Assembly: GCF_035989285.1 (NCBI RefSeq)
Contig: NZ_CP108513.1
Span: forward strand, 8,680,001 to 8,744,000
DNA: 64,000 nucleotides
Direction of reading: 5' to 3'
Source of the DNA: Streptomyces sp. NBC_01235
GTDB taxonomy: Bacteria; Actinomycetota; Actinomycetes; Streptomycetales; Streptomycetaceae
Part shown: positions 1-8,755 of the stretch, in pieces
Layout of the letters: each line of letters opens with the position of its first letter
Numbering within the stretch: the first letter of the stretch is position 1
Notes under the pieces: model-generated
What the model saw: only the letters and a program-made list of their open reading frames with translations
Told to the model about the DNA's origin: nothing
Database searches by the model: none
Program-made: the position numbers and the translations under genes

Positions 1-69
1 GTCGCGGGGTGTGGGGCGGGAACACGCGCGCGTACCTGCGCACGCACGGGCGCGCCAGGGGGGAGAGCT

Positions 70-384
70 GTGTTGCGAAGCGTGGGGCAGAGGGCAGTGA
101 CCGGCAACGACGAGGATCCGAGGGTGGCGGAACTGCGGACCGCGGTGTCCCGGCTGCGCCGCGAACTCGCCGCGCACCCGGCCGAGTTCCCGGACCGGGT
201 CATCGCCGAGGACGAACTGGCCGCACTCGCCGCGATGGCGACCCACGGCGTCCCGGAGGTCCCCCGGTTACGCCGCTCCCTGCTGCTGATCGCGGGCGCG
301 ATCGGCTCGGTGAGCGCGCTGGCCCGCGGTCTGTCGGACGTACGCCACGCCGTGGAGCTGTTCGGGGAGACACCGCGCCGCTGA
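70..384 (+). CDS. DUF5955-like small conserved protein
   Basis: A 104-residue protein of unknown function. It starts at GTG. It is rich in Arg, Ala and Leu, with predicted amphipathic helices around residues 19-35 (VAELRTAVSRLRRELAAH) and a more hydrophobic helix near residues 68-90 (RRSLLLIAGAIGSVSALA). The pattern matches, from memory, a short Streptomyces-only family named DUF5955. There is no signal peptide and no catalytic motif. It is followed by about 300 bases without a gene before the convergent AllR gene, so nothing ties it to the allantoin genes. Certain as a gene, function unknown. Confidence 0.75.
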   Translation: MLRSVGQRAVTGNDEDPRVAELRTAVSRLRRELAAHPAEFPDRVIAEDELAALAAMATHGVPEVPRLRRSLLLIAGAIGSVSALARGLSDVRHAVELFGETPRR

Positions 385-556
385 GTCGCAGCCGGAAGCG
401 AGCCGTGGCCGGGGCGCGCTCAGCTGTCGGGCGGCGAAGAGCGGCGAAGTCGTTCGGCTGCCCGTCGGGGTCCGTCCGGCCAGGGTCTTCCCGGCAGGTC
501 GAGTCGCCGGAGATCCGCAGCGCCTGATCGGCGCCGGTGATCGGGGTTACGGGGTC

Positions 557-586
557 CCCTGCGCGAGCGAAGCCGAGCGTGGGGGG
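557..586. repeat. Streptomyces-type short intergenic element
   Basis: The stretch with core GCGCGAGCGAAGCCGAGCGT, flanked by CCCC and GGGG, resembles a short motif I recall from many Streptomyces intergenic regions. It contains a direct repeat of CGAGCG separated by AAGC. It lies in the gap at 385-679, which otherwise shows only GC-rich sequence without a credible gene. Its role is unknown. Confidence 0.4.
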
Positions 587-679
587 AGCCGGGGGAGTCG
601 GCGACCACGGCAACGCCGCAGAGGGGCCCGCCGGGCCGGCCCTGCGTCGTCGGCATGATCGGCGGGACGGGCGCAGGCC

Positions 680-1477
680 CTATGCCACCGGCCCCGAACT
701 CGTCAGTGCCTCCGAGAGTTCCACCGCCACCTGCTGGAGCACCGGCACGATCTTCTCCGTGGCCGACTCCGTGACGCGGCCCGCCGGGCCGGAGATGGAG
801 ATGGCCGCGGCGGTGGGGGAGTCCGGCACGGACACCGCCAGGCAGCGGACGCCGATCTCCTGCTCGTTGTCGTCGACCGCGTACCCCGCCTGCCGCACGT
901 CCGCGAGCGCCGCGAGGAAACCGTCGGGTGTGGTGATCGTCTTCTCCGTGGCGGCGGGCATGCCGGTGCGGGCGAGCAGAGCGCGCACCTCGGCGTCCGG
1001 GAAGCCCGCCAGCAGCGCCTTGCCGACGCCCGTGGAGTGCGGCAGGACCCGGCGGCCGACCTCGGTGAACATCCGCATCGAGTGCTTGGACGGCACCTGC
1101 GCCACGTACACGATCTCGTCGCCGTCGAGCAGCGCCATGTTCGCCGTCTCGCCGGTCTCCTCGACCAGGCGGGCCAGATAGGGGCGGGCCCAGGTGCCCA
1201 GCAGCCGGGAGGCGGACTCGCCGAGCCGGATCAGCCGCGGGCCCAGCGCATAGCGGCGGTTGGTCTGCTGACGGACGTATCCGCAGACCACCAGGGTGCG
1301 CATCAGGCGGTGGATGGTGGGCAGGGGCAGTCCGCTGCTCGCGGAGAGCTCGCTCAGCCCTACCTCGCCTCCCGCGTCCGCCATCCGCTCGAGCAGGTCG
1401 AAGGCGCGCTCGAGGGACTGGACCCCTCCGCCGGCGGACTTGGCGGAGTCGGTGGTGCTGGCGCTGGACGTCGGCAC
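680..1477 (-). CDS. allR: IclR-family repressor of allantoin genes (AllR-like)
   Basis: A 265-residue IclR-family regulator read from a GTG start, with AAAGGAA just upstream as ribosome binding site. Residues about 18-72 form the IclR winged helix (GVQSLERAFDLLERM to IHRLMRTLVVCGYV). The C-terminal effector domain follows, with STGVGKALLAG and EIGVRCLAVSV. IclR proteins usually bind a small metabolite that releases them from DNA; AllR orthologues respond to allantoin-pathway intermediates. It is divergent from allantoinase across a 289-base region that holds two copies of a TTCCG-N5-GTGGAA palindrome. That layout is classic for a repressor of its neighbour and supports the AllR assignment. 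Confidence 0.9.
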   Translation of the reverse strand: MPTSSASTTDSAKSAGGGVQSLERAFDLLERMADAGGEVGLSELSASSGLPLPTIHRLMRTLVVCGYVRQQTNRRYALGPRLIRLGESASRLLGTWARPYLARLVEETGETANMALLDGDEIVYVAQVPSKHSMRMFTEVGRRVLPHSTGVGKALLAGFPDAEVRALLARTGMPAATEKTITTPDGFLAALADVRQAGYAVDDNEQEIGVRCLAVSVPDSPTAAAISISGPAGRVTESATEKIVPVLQQVAVELSEALTSSGPVA

Positions 1478-1530
1478 GGCGCGTTCCTTTCGAAACTGGC
1501 GGGAAGGGCTGAAGCCTACCCGGCGGTCGG

Positions 1531-1559
1531 TTGACTCCTCGCTTGTGCGTAGCTACGTT
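1531..1559 (+). promoter_or_regulatory. putative sigma70-type promoter for allantoinase
   Basis: TTGACT and TACGTT are separated by exactly 17 bases, pointing toward the allantoinase gene. The first palindrome (1579-1593) lies about 20 bases downstream of the predicted -10, where a bound repressor would block elongation or open-complex formation. No transcript data, so this is a sequence-only prediction. Confidence 0.45.
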
Positions 1560-1578
1560 CTGCCTACTGGAATGCTAA

Positions 1579-1593
1579 TTCCGCTTTGTGGAA
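1579..1593. promoter_or_regulatory. candidate AllR operator 1
   Basis: TTCCGCTTTGTGGAA is a 15-base palindrome-like site with TTCC/GGAA ends. It is nearly repeated at 1687-1701. It lies in the intergenic region between allR and allantoinase and is preceded by GGAAT-GCTA-ATTCC (1569-1582), itself a perfect inverted repeat. Confidence 0.5.
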
Positions 1594-1686
1594 ACGTCCA
1601 GAGTGGTGGCGGTGGGTGCACTGTGGAGAAGTGTGCCCTTGACGGCGCGAAGGCGGGAGTGAAGACTCCTTCAACAGAACGTTGAA

Positions 1687-1701
1687 TTCCGTTACGTGGA
1701 A
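1687..1701. promoter_or_regulatory. candidate AllR operator 2
   Basis: TTCCGTTACGTGGAA repeats the site at 1579 in 12 of 15 positions and keeps both TTCCG and GTGGAA ends. A further inverted repeat TTCAAC-N5-GTTGAA (1670-1686) abuts it. Spacing between the two TTCCG sites is 108 bases, which would permit a looped repressor. Confidence 0.5.
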
Positions 1702-1766
1702 GTTTCTGGAAAGTCTCCGGAACCTTCCCCGGAGTGAACGGAAGAGAACGGAAGAGAGGGGTCCGG

Positions 1767-3104
1767 GTGTCCGACGCTGAACTGGTGCTGCGCTCGACGC
1801 GCGTCATCACTCCCGAAGGGACGCGGCCCGCCACGGTCGCCGTCGCCGACGGCGAGATCACGGCCGTCCTGCCGTACGACACCCCCGTGCCCGAGGGCGC
1901 CCGGCTGGAGGACTTCGGGGACGACGTCCTGCTGCCCGGCCTGGTCGACACGCACGTGCACGTCAACGACCCCGGCCGCACTCACTGGGAGGGCTTCTGG
2001 ACCGCCACGCGCGCGGCGGCGGCCGGCGGCGTCACCACCCTCGTCGACATGCCCCTCAACTCCCTCCCGCCGACCACGACGGTCGACCACCTCCGCGTCA
2101 AACAGGAGGTCGCCGCCGACAAGGCGCACATCGACGTCGGCTTCTGGGGCGGCGCCCTGCCCGACAACGTCAAGGACCTGCGCCCGCTGCACGACTCCGG
2201 TGTCTTCGGCTTCAAGGCCTTCCTCTCCCCGTCGGGCGTCGACGAGTTCCCGCACCTCGACCAGGACGGGCTCGCCCGGTCGCTCGCCGAGATCGCCGCC
2301 TTCGACGGCCTGCTGATCGTGCACGCCGAGGACCCCCATCACCTGGACGCCGCCCCGCAGCAGGGCGGCCCCAGATACGCCGACTTCCTGGCCTCCCGTC
2401 CCCGCGACGCCGAGGACACCGCCATCGCGCACCTCATCGCGCAGGCCAAGCGCCTGCACGCGCGCGTGCACGTCCTGCACCTCTCCTCCAGCGACGCGCT
2501 GCCACTGATCGCCGCCGCCAAGGCCGACGGCGTCCGCATCACGGTCGAGACCTGCCCCCACTACCTGACCCTCACGGCCGAGGAAGTCCCCGACGGCGCC
2601 AGCGAGTTCAAGTGCTGCCCGCCCATCCGCGAGTCCGCCAACCAGGACCTGCTCTGGCAGGCCCTCGCGGACGGCACCATCGACTGTGTGGTCACCGACC
2701 ACTCCCCGTCCACGGCCGACCTGAAGACCGACGACTTCGCGACCGCGTGGGGCGGCATCTCGGGCCTTCAGCTGAGTCTGGCGGCGGTCTGGACCGAGGC
2801 ACGCGGGCGCGGCCACGGCCTGGAGGACGTCGTCCGGTGGATGTCCGCGCGCACGGCCGCCCTCGTGGGCCTCTCCCGCAAGGGCGCGATCGAGGCGGGC
2901 CGCGACGCCGACTTCGCCGTTCTCGCCCCCGACGAGACCTTCACCGTCGACCCGGCCAACCTCCAGCACCGCAACCGCGTCACGGCGTACGCCGGCCGGA
3001 CCCTGTACGGCGTCGTGAAGTCCACCTGGCTGCGCGGCGAACGGATCGTCGGAGACGGCGAGTTCACCGAGCCGAAGGGCCGGCTCCTCACCCGTACCCC
3101 CTGA
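1767..3104 (+). CDS. allB: allantoinase
   Basis: Allantoinase opens the hydantoin ring of allantoin to give allantoate, the first committed step in purine-ureide breakdown for nitrogen. The cyclic amidohydrolase signature is complete: [17 protein letters not shown] with the two zinc-binding His, FKAFLSPSG with the Lys that is carboxylated to bridge the metals, [17 protein letters not shown], and DHSPS with the catalytic Asp. The frame is open from GTG at 1734, but the GTG at 1767 has AGAGGGG at the right distance and gives 445 residues, the usual family length. Allantoicase follows after about 80 bases, probably in the same transcript. Confidence 0.93.
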   Translation: MSDAELVLRSTRVITPEGTRPATVAVADGEITAVLPYDTPVPEGARLEDFGDDVLLPGLVDTHVHVNDPGRTHWEGFWTATRAAAAGGVTTLVDMPLNSLPPTTTVDHLRVKQEVAADKAHIDVGFWGGALPDNVKDLRPLHDSGVFGFKAFLSPSGVDEFPHLDQDGLARSLAEIAAFDGLLIVHAEDPHHLDAAPQQGGPRYADFLASRPRDAEDTAIAHLIAQAKRLHARVHVLHLSSSDALPLIAAAKADGVRITVETCPHYLTLTAEEVPDGASEFKCCPPIRESANQDLLWQALADGTIDCVVTDHSPSTADLKTDDFATAWGGISGLQLSLAAVWTEARGRGHGLEDVVRWMSARTAALVGLSRKGAIEAGRDADFAVLAPDETFTVDPANLQHRNRVTAYAGRTLYGVVKSTWLRGERIVGDGEFTEPKGRLLTRTP

Positions 3105-3184
3105 GCCGAAGGGACGCCCGACTCGCACTTCCGACTCCACCCGCACCCGCACCGGCCGACTCCCGAAAGGCAGACCTGATCACC

Positions 3185-4300
3185 GTGACGGCGATAGAGA
3201 GCTTCACCGGCGACGCGAACCCCTACGGCGGCGGCGACCCGTACGCGGACTACCGCACCGCCGACTTCCCCTTCACCCGGTACGCCGACCTCGCCGACCG
3301 CAGGCTCGGCGCCTCGGTCGTCGCCGCCAACGACGAGTTCTTCGCCCAGCGCGAGAACCTGCTGGTGCCCGGGCCCGCCGAGTTCGACCCGGAGCACTTC
3401 GGACACAAGGGCAAGATCATGGACGGCTGGGAGACCCGCCGCCGCCGCGGCGCCTCCGCCGAGCACCCGTGGCCGACGGCCGAGGACCACGACTGGGCCC
3501 TGGTCCGCCTCGGCGCGCCGGGTGTCGTACGGGGCATCGTGGTCGACACGGCCCACTTCCGCGGCAACTACCCGCAGGCCGTGTCGGTCGAGGGCACGTC
3601 GGTACCCGGCTCGCCGTCCCCCGAGGAACTCCTGTCGGACGACGTGAAGTGGACGACGCTCGTCCCGCGCACGCCGGTCGGCGGCCATGCGGCGAATGGT
3701 TTCTCCATAGGCGTCGAACAGCGCTTCACACACCTGCGCGTCAACCAGCACCCCGACGGCGGCATCGCCCGTCTGCGTGTCTACGGCGAGGTCGTCCCGG
3801 ACCCGAAGTGGCTGGAGGTCCTCGGCACCTTCGACGTGGTCGCCCTGGAGAACGGCGGCCAGGCCGAGGACGCGTCCAACCTCTTCTACTCACCCGCCGG
3901 CAACACCATCCAGCCGGGGCGCTCCCGCAAGATGGACGACGGCTGGGAGACGCGTCGCCGCCGCGACCAGGGCAACGACTGGATCAGCTACCGGCTGGTC
4001 GCGCAGTCCCAGATCCGCGCCCTGGAGATCGACACCGCGTACCTGAAGGGCAACAGCGCCGGCTGGGCCTCGGTGTCGGTCAAGGACGGCGAGAGCGGCG
4101 AGTGGACGGAGATCCTCCCGCGCACCCGCCTCCAGCCCGACACCAACCACCGCTTCGTCCTGCCGGCCCCGGCCGTCGCCACGCACGCGCGCGTGGACAT
4201 CCATCCCGACGGCGGCATCTCCCGCCTGCGCCTGTTCGGCTCCCTCACGGACGCGGGCGCGGCGGCGCTGACGGCCCGCCACCAGGAACTGGGCGGCTGA
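3185..4300 (+). CDS. alc: allantoicase
   Basis: Allantoicase hydrolyses allantoate to ureidoglycolate and urea, the step after allantoinase. The 371-residue protein shows the diagnostic internal duplication. KIMDGWETRRRR with DTAHFRGNYP in the first half is matched by KMDDGWETRRRR with DTAYLKGNSAGW in the second, and HPDGGIARLRVYG is matched by HPDGGISRLRLFG. Each half is a jelly-roll-like domain. The GTG start at 3185 follows GAAAGG. The last enzyme of the pathway is not in this window. Confidence 0.93.
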   Translation: MTAIESFTGDANPYGGGDPYADYRTADFPFTRYADLADRRLGASVVAANDEFFAQRENLLVPGPAEFDPEHFGHKGKIMDGWETRRRRGASAEHPWPTAEDHDWALVRLGAPGVVRGIVVDTAHFRGNYPQAVSVEGTSVPGSPSPEELLSDDVKWTTLVPRTPVGGHAANGFSIGVEQRFTHLRVNQHPDGGIARLRVYGEVVPDPKWLEVLGTFDVVALENGGQAEDASNLFYSPAGNTIQPGRSRKMDDGWETRRRRDQGNDWISYRLVAQSQIRALEIDTAYLKGNSAGWASVSVKDGESGEWTEILPRTRLQPDTNHRFVLPAPAVATHARVDIHPDGGISRLRLFGSLTDAGAAALTARHQELGG

Positions 4301-4316
4301 GCCGGCCTCCGCTACG

Positions 4317-4348
4317 GTGAACACCCCGGCGGGGACCGGGGTGTTCAC
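4317..4348. terminator. hairpin between allantoicase and next gene
   Basis: GTGAACACCCCGG and CCGGGGTGTTCAC are perfect 13-base arms around a six-base loop. The hairpin lies 16 bases after the allantoicase stop and immediately before the GGGGAGG ribosome site of the next gene. It could be a terminator for the allantoin operon or an attenuator for the downstream gene. There is no T-tract. Confidence 0.6.
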
Positions 4349-4359
4349 GGGGAGGCACG

Positions 4360-5370
4360 ATGGCGGTCCTGCTCTACTACCCGTTGGTGAAGCCACCGAC
4401 GGAGGTGCTGCACCAGGCACTGCTGTACTGGGACGGCATCGCCACGGTCGTACCCCGCGATCCCGCGGTGTACGAGGTCGCCGTCTCCGCCGAGCTGACG
4501 GACCTGCGGGACCGCTCGCTGTACACACCGCTGGTCTTCGACCGGGACGCGATGGAGCGGCTGGACGACCCGGACCACGGCCTGGTCTCCCTCGGCTCCC
4601 TCACCTCCCAGGTGCTGCGCCAGGAACTGCGCCGCCTGGCCGAGAGCCCGAACCCGCCACGGCTCCCCGTACCGCCGGACACCTTCATCTACGGCTCGAA
4701 GCTGACCGACTGGCTGGAGGAGGAACTGCTGCGTCTCGGCCTGGCCGAGCGCTGCGACCGTGAGTACCGGAGCCTGGCCGTACCGAAGCGGGTCCAGCAG
4801 CTGATCGTCGGCGTCATGGCACGCGAACTGGCCGCCGCCGGGCGGGTCGCGTACGTCCCGTACACCGACCACGCGGACGCCGCCGCCGCGTCCCTGTGCG
4901 CCCCCGCCGAGCACCGGCTGCCCGCCTACCAGGCGGACCTCGGCGGCCTCCTGCCGGTCCCCGCCCCGGGCACCCCCACCGCCGACGTCCTCGCCTTCCG
5001 CGACCGCCACGGCGACGAGCGGGAGCGTCTGATGCGGGCCCTGCACCGGCTGCTCGGCGACCTGCGCCGCGACTACGCACACCCGGCCGACGTCCTCGCC
5101 CAGCTGCGGCGCGAGATCGAAGGGTCCGTCGCGGACTACCGCTCGGCGGCCAGGAGCAGCCGGATGGCCTGGGTGGAACGGTCCGTGATGGTGACCGTGG
5201 GCCTAGCGGCCGCTGCCGGTGAAGTGGTGCGGCCCGGCCTGGGCTGGGTGCTGGGGTCGGTCGGCGGCATCGCGCTGAACCTGGCCACCCGGGAGATCCG
5301 GCCCCTGGCCCGAGCCCGGGAGGACCACGACTTCAGCTACCTGCACCGCGTCCGGGAGGCCCTGGCCTGA
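4360..5370 (+). CDS. DUF6236-like protein of unknown function
   Basis: A 336-residue protein that begins MAVLLYYPLVKPPTEVLHQALLYWDGIATVVP. This opening, YYP followed by a helix and LLYWDGI, resembles the family I remember as DUF6236, whose role is unknown. Residues about 210-275 are rich in charged residues and look helical (LMRALHRLLGDLRRDYAHPADVLAQLR). A hydrophobic stretch near 285-310 (VMVTVGLAAAAGEVVRPGLGWVLGSVGGIALNLA) may be membrane associated. The ATG follows GGGGAGG at good spacing. It is separated from the allantoin operon by a hairpin, so its role is probably independent. Confidence 0.7.
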   Translation: MAVLLYYPLVKPPTEVLHQALLYWDGIATVVPRDPAVYEVAVSAELTDLRDRSLYTPLVFDRDAMERLDDPDHGLVSLGSLTSQVLRQELRRLAESPNPPRLPVPPDTFIYGSKLTDWLEEELLRLGLAERCDREYRSLAVPKRVQQLIVGVMARELAAAGRVAYVPYTDHADAAAASLCAPAEHRLPAYQADLGGLLPVPAPGTPTADVLAFRDRHGDERERLMRALHRLLGDLRRDYAHPADVLAQLRREIEGSVADYRSAARSSRMAWVERSVMVTVGLAAAAGEVVRPGLGWVLGSVGGIALNLATREIRPLARAREDHDFSYLHRVREALA

Positions 5371-5391
5371 CACCCAGGCGCACTCAGGGGC

Positions 5392-6138
5392 TCACGCCGC
5401 GTGCCCGCCGTCCACGGCGAACTCGGCGCCCGTGACATAGGCGGCCCCCGCCAGGTGCGCGACCGTCGCCGCCACCTCCTGCGCCGTCCCGAAGCGGCCC
5501 AGCGCGGTCATCGTCGCCTGACCGGCCGCGAACGGGCCGTCCGCCGGGTTCATGTCCGTGTCGACCGGGCCGGGGTGGACGACGTTCGCCGTGATCCCGC
5601 GCGGCCCCAGCTCCCTGGCGAGGGCCTTGGTCAGTCCCACCAGGGACGACTTGCTCATCGCGTACAGCGTCCCGCCGGGACCGGGCACCCGCTGGGTCAT
5701 GCAGGTGCCGATCGTGATGATCCGCCCGCCGCCCGCCATCCGCCCGGCCGCCGCCTGCGAGGCCAGGAACACCCCGCGCACGTTCACCGACAGCACCCGG
5801 TCGACGTCGGAGAGGGAGAGCTCCGCCAACGGTCCGAGGACGCCGACGCCCGCGTTGTTCACCAGCACGTCGAGGCCGCCCAGCGCCTGAACCGTGCGGT
5901 CCACCGCCCCGGCCGCCTCCGCCGGGTCCGCCGCGTCCGCCCGCAGGGCCACGGCCCGCCGTCCGAGAGCCTGAACGGCCCCTACGACGTCCTCGGCCGC
6001 CTCCTTGCCGTTCACGTACGTCACCGCCACGTCCGCGCCTTCCTGGGCGAGCCGCAGGGCCGTCGCCGCCCCGATGCCGCGGCTGCCGCCGGTCACCAGG
6101 GCCACCTTGCCGTTCAGAGTTCCGTAGGTCGTTGTCAT
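5392..6138 (-). CDS. SDR-family oxidoreductase
   Basis: A 248-residue short-chain dehydrogenase/reductase. The Rossmann glycine motif TGGSRGIG is at residues 15-22, NNAG occurs near residue 91, and the catalytic YAMSK is near residue 155. The tail VTGAEFAVDGGHA is the usual C-terminal cap. At the position 13 residues before the catalytic Tyr, where most members have Ser, the sequence reads IGTCMTQ, so the classical Ser seems replaced by Cys or Thr. The MNPADGP segment resembles the BdcA-like subgroup. Substrate cannot be inferred. It converges on the DUF6236-like gene and is divergent from the AIM24 gene. Confidence 0.88.
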   Translation of the reverse strand: MTTTYGTLNGKVALVTGGSRGIGAATALRLAQEGADVAVTYVNGKEAAEDVVGAVQALGRRAVALRADAADPAEAAGAVDRTVQALGGLDVLVNNAGVGVLGPLAELSLSDVDRVLSVNVRGVFLASQAAAGRMAGGGRIITIGTCMTQRVPGPGGTLYAMSKSSLVGLTKALARELGPRGITANVVHPGPVDTDMNPADGPFAAGQATMTALGRFGTAQEVAATVAHLAGAAYVTGAEFAVDGGHAA

Positions 6139-6270
6139 GGGTCCATCCCAGCGGCCGGCGCCCCGGCGTGCTGGCGGCGAACGGACACCGAGGTCGAGGG
6201 GCCGAAGCAGCCGAGTGGCCGAAAGCAGGCGGGCCGGAACTCTTTCCTCCGTCTCCCGCGTTCTCCTCTC

Positions 6271-7098
6271 GTGACCCTTCAGCAAGAAATCGTCGGCAAC
6301 GCCATGCAGATGGCGGTCGTCAGCCTGCACCCCGGCCAGACCGTGTACTGCGAGGCAGGAAAGTTCCTGTTCAAGACGGTGAACGTGAGCATGGAGACCC
6401 GCCTGGGCGGCCCGTCCGGCGGTGCCGGCGGCCGGCAACCGCAGGGCGGTGGCAGCGGTGGCGGTGGCATGGGCGGCATGCTGCGCCAGGCCATGGGCAC
6501 GGCCATGCAGGTCGGCCAGCGCGCCCTCGCGGGCGAGTCGCTGGCGTTCCAGTACTTCACCGCGCAGGGCGGCGAGGGCACGGTCGGCTTCGCGGGCGTG
6601 CTCCCCGGCGAGATGCGGGCACTGGAGCTGGACGGCACGCGCGCGTGGTTCGCCGAGAAGGACGCCTTCGTGGCCGCCGAGTCCACCGTCGACTTCGGCA
6701 TCGCCTTCCAGGGCGGCCGCACCGGCATGAAGGGCGGCGAGGGCTTCATCCTGGAGAAGTTCACCGGCCACGGCACGGTGATCATCGCCGGCGCCGGCAA
6801 CTTCATCGACCTCAACCCCGCCGACTTCGGCGGCCGCATCGAGGTCGACACGGGCTGCGTGGTCGCCTTCGAGGAGGGCATCCAGTACGGCGTCCAGCGC
6901 GTCGGCGGCCTCAACCGCCAGGGGATCATGAACGCCGTGTTCGGCGGCGAGGGTCTGTCCCTGGCCACCCTGGAGGGCAACGGCCGCGTCATCCTGCAGT
7001 CCCTCACCATCGAGAGCCTGGCCAACGCCCTGAAGAAGGCCCAGGGCGGCGACAAGCAGGGGCCCACGGGCGGACTGTTCTCGACGAACGCGGGCTGA
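6271..7098 (+). CDS. AIM24/TIGR00266-family protein
   Basis: A 275-residue member of the AIM24 family, a beta-barrel fold of unclear molecular role that is common in Streptomyces. It shows the repeated patterns EGTVGFAGVLPGEMRALEL, GGEGFILEKFTG and ALKKAQGGDKQGPTGGLFS. A Gly-rich insert (about residues 50-72) precedes a segment rich in Met and Gln. The GTG start at 6271 gives the N terminus MTLQQEIVGNAM, which fits recalled orthologues, but no clear ribosome site precedes it, so the message may be leaderless or poorly translated. The cytoplasm is the likely location. Confidence 0.82.
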   Translation: MTLQQEIVGNAMQMAVVSLHPGQTVYCEAGKFLFKTVNVSMETRLGGPSGGAGGRQPQGGGSGGGGMGGMLRQAMGTAMQVGQRALAGESLAFQYFTAQGGEGTVGFAGVLPGEMRALELDGTRAWFAEKDAFVAAESTVDFGIAFQGGRTGMKGGEGFILEKFTGHGTVIIAGAGNFIDLNPADFGGRIEVDTGCVVAFEEGIQYGVQRVGGLNRQGIMNAVFGGEGLSLATLEGNGRVILQSLTIESLANALKKAQGGDKQGPTGGLFSTNAG

Positions 7099-7172
7099 AC
7101 CGATGAGTTGCGGGCGCCGGTGGGGTCTGAGGTGATGACAACAGACCCCACTCCAGAAAGCAGGCATTCGCC

Positions 7173-7802
7173 ATGGGCAAGCTGGTCTACACGATCTTCG
7201 TCACCCTCGACGGCGTCTACCAGGCCCCCGGCGGCCGCGACGAGGACACCCGCGGCGGCTTCGAGCACGGCGGCTGGAGCTTCCCGTACGGCGACGAGGA
7301 CTTCGGCCGGTTCATCTCCGGAGTCTTCGACAACGTCGGCGCGTTCCTCCTCGGCCGCCGCACGTACGAGATCTTCGCCGGGTTCTGGCCGAAGGTCACC
7401 GATCCGGCCGACCCGGTCGCGGGCAAGCTGAACGCGCTGCCCAAGTACGTGGCCTCCACGACACTCACCGACCCCGCCTGGGAAGGCACCACCGTGATCC
7501 GCGGCGACGACCTCGCCAAGGAGGTCTCCGCACTCAAGGAGCGCACCGACGGCGAGCTCCAGGTCCACGGCAGCGGCGCCCTGGCGCAGTCGCTGTTCGC
7601 GCAGGACCTCGTGGACACCGTTCACCTGCTGACGTTCCCGGTCGTGCTCGGCTCCGGCCTCCGGCTGTTCGCCGAGGGCGCCCTGCCCACCGCGTTCCGG
7701 CACACCGGCGGCCTGATCACCGCCGCGGGCGTCTCCGTCCAGACGTACGACCTTCAGGGCCGTCCCACCTACGGCTCGTACGAACTCCCGGACAACGGCT
7801 AG
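7173..7802 (+). CDS. dihydrofolate-reductase-family (RibD C-domain-like) protein
   Basis: A 209-residue protein of the DHFR/RibD-C superfamily. The opening KLVYTIFVTLDGVYQAPGG matches the first strand and loop of the fold, FLLGRRTYEIFAGFWP is the nucleotide-binding helix region, and LQVHGSGALAQSLF with LLTFPVVLGSGLRLF completes the NADPH site. Most such stand-alone proteins are not the essential DHFR and their substrates are unknown. It is 74 bases downstream of the AIM24 gene and may share its transcript. Confidence 0.85.
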   Translation: MGKLVYTIFVTLDGVYQAPGGRDEDTRGGFEHGGWSFPYGDEDFGRFISGVFDNVGAFLLGRRTYEIFAGFWPKVTDPADPVAGKLNALPKYVASTTLTDPAWEGTTVIRGDDLAKEVSALKERTDGELQVHGSGALAQSLFAQDLVDTVHLLTFPVVLGSGLRLFAEGALPTAFRHTGGLITAAGVSVQTYDLQGRPTYGSYELPDNG

Positions 7803-7898
7803 CCGCAGGTTAACTTCCCGAAAACTCAACGGACTTGCCGGGAAAATCCTCGGACTTGTCATTGACATGCCACTGTCTACGCGCGTCATCATGAGGGC

Positions 7899-8285
7899 AT
7901 GAGATTCCCCCCACGCATCACCCGCATAGGCGCCTCGGCCGCCATCCTGTCCGCCCTTCTCGTCGGCGGCACCGTCTCCGCCACGACGGCGCACGCCGCG
8001 GTCGGCAGCATCTGCTACGGCGATCTGCCCACCCAGGCGTACGACACGCTCGAGCTGATCGAGCAGGGCGGCCCGTTCCCGTACTCGCAGGACGGGGCGG
8101 TCTTCCAGAACCGGGAAGGCGTGCTGCCCTCGCAGTCGACCGGTTACTACCACGAGTACACGGTGAAGACCCCCGGGTCGTCGACGCGCGGAGCGCGCCG
8201 CATCGTGACCGGGAAGAAGACCGACGAGGACTACTACACCGGGGACCACTACGCCACGTTCGACCTGATCGACTACGGCTGCTGA
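7899..8285 (+). CDS. secreted guanyl-specific ribonuclease (RNase Sa-like)
   Basis: A 128-residue secreted RNase of the N1/T1 family that cleaves RNA after guanine. Residues 1-33 are a signal peptide: RR-containing start, hydrophobic core AAILSALLVGG, cleavage after AHA. The mature 95-96 residues match Streptomyces RNase Sa closely as I recall it. Using that numbering, the catalytic Glu (YYHEYTV), Arg (STRGARR) and His (GDHYATF) correspond to precursor residues 86, 97 and 117. Cys39 and Cys128 would form the single disulfide. No barstar-like inhibitor gene lies nearby, as expected for an exported enzyme. TTGACA at 7862 could be a -35 element close to the start. Confidence 0.93.
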   Translation: MRFPPRITRIGASAAILSALLVGGTVSATTAHAAVGSICYGDLPTQAYDTLELIEQGGPFPYSQDGAVFQNREGVLPSQSTGYYHEYTVKTPGSSTRGARRIVTGKKTDEDYYTGDHYATFDLIDYGC

Positions 8286-8330
8286 GCCGCCGGGCGATCA
8301 ACGGTTGACCGTCGAGGAACGGTGCGACCG

Positions 8331-8370
8331 GCCGGAGGTCCGACTCCCCCCACTCAGCCGGACCTCCGGC
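8331..8370. terminator. bidirectional hairpin terminator
   Basis: GCCGGAGGTCCG (8331-8342) pairs perfectly with CGGACCTCCGGC (8359-8370). It sits between the convergent RNase and small membrane protein genes, and the stop codon of the latter lies in the loop. Streptomyces terminators often lack a T-tract. Confidence 0.7.
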
Positions 8371-8554
8371 TCTCCGCTGCGGCGAACAGGGCGAACGCCA
8401 GGACGACGAGTGCGACGCCGGCGTAGACCTCGTAGCCGTCGAGGAAGCCGATCCGCTGCACGAGGCCCACATGCCAGTGGCTGAACTCGTGCACCAGGCC
8501 CAGCACGCCCTGCACGAGGGCGAGAAAACCGAGTACTTCCAGCAGTTCCTTCAT
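8354..8554 (-). CDS. small two-helix membrane protein
   Basis: A 66-residue protein from ATG. Two hydrophobic segments, about residues 5-22 (LEVLGFLALVQGVLGLVH) and 43-62 (YAGVALVVLAFALFAAA), are joined by a hydrophilic His-rich loop (HEFSHWHVGLV). It would sit in the cytoplasmic membrane as a hairpin. No family recognised. It is divergent from the histidine kinase gene and 200 bases away. Confidence 0.65.
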   Translation of the reverse strand: MKELLEVLGFLALVQGVLGLVHEFSHWHVGLVQRIGFLDGYEVYAGVALVVLAFALFAAAESRRSG

Positions 8555-8755
8555 GTCCAAGACCCTCGCGCCGCGGGCCCCGGCAGGCCATCGGCCGTGG
8601 GGCGGCACCCGTCCGACGCAAGGCTCCGGTCGGCCGGTCCGGCGGCGCCGAAAGTAGCCGGCGGCACGACTTCGGTCGATGGTCGTCTCCTTTCGGTGGC
8701 GGATCCCCGTCGACGGGGAGGTGGCGCGGCCCTCCGCTGCGTAGATTTGTCGACC

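Noticed and set aside
1692..3152. 486-codon minus frame opposite allantoinase
   Set aside because: Composition-driven shadow; the plus strand encodes a complete amidohydrolase with all metal ligands.
6279..8249. 656-codon minus frame across AIM24, DHFR-like and RNase genes
   Set aside because: It spans three well-supported plus-strand genes and their gaps and shows no domain.
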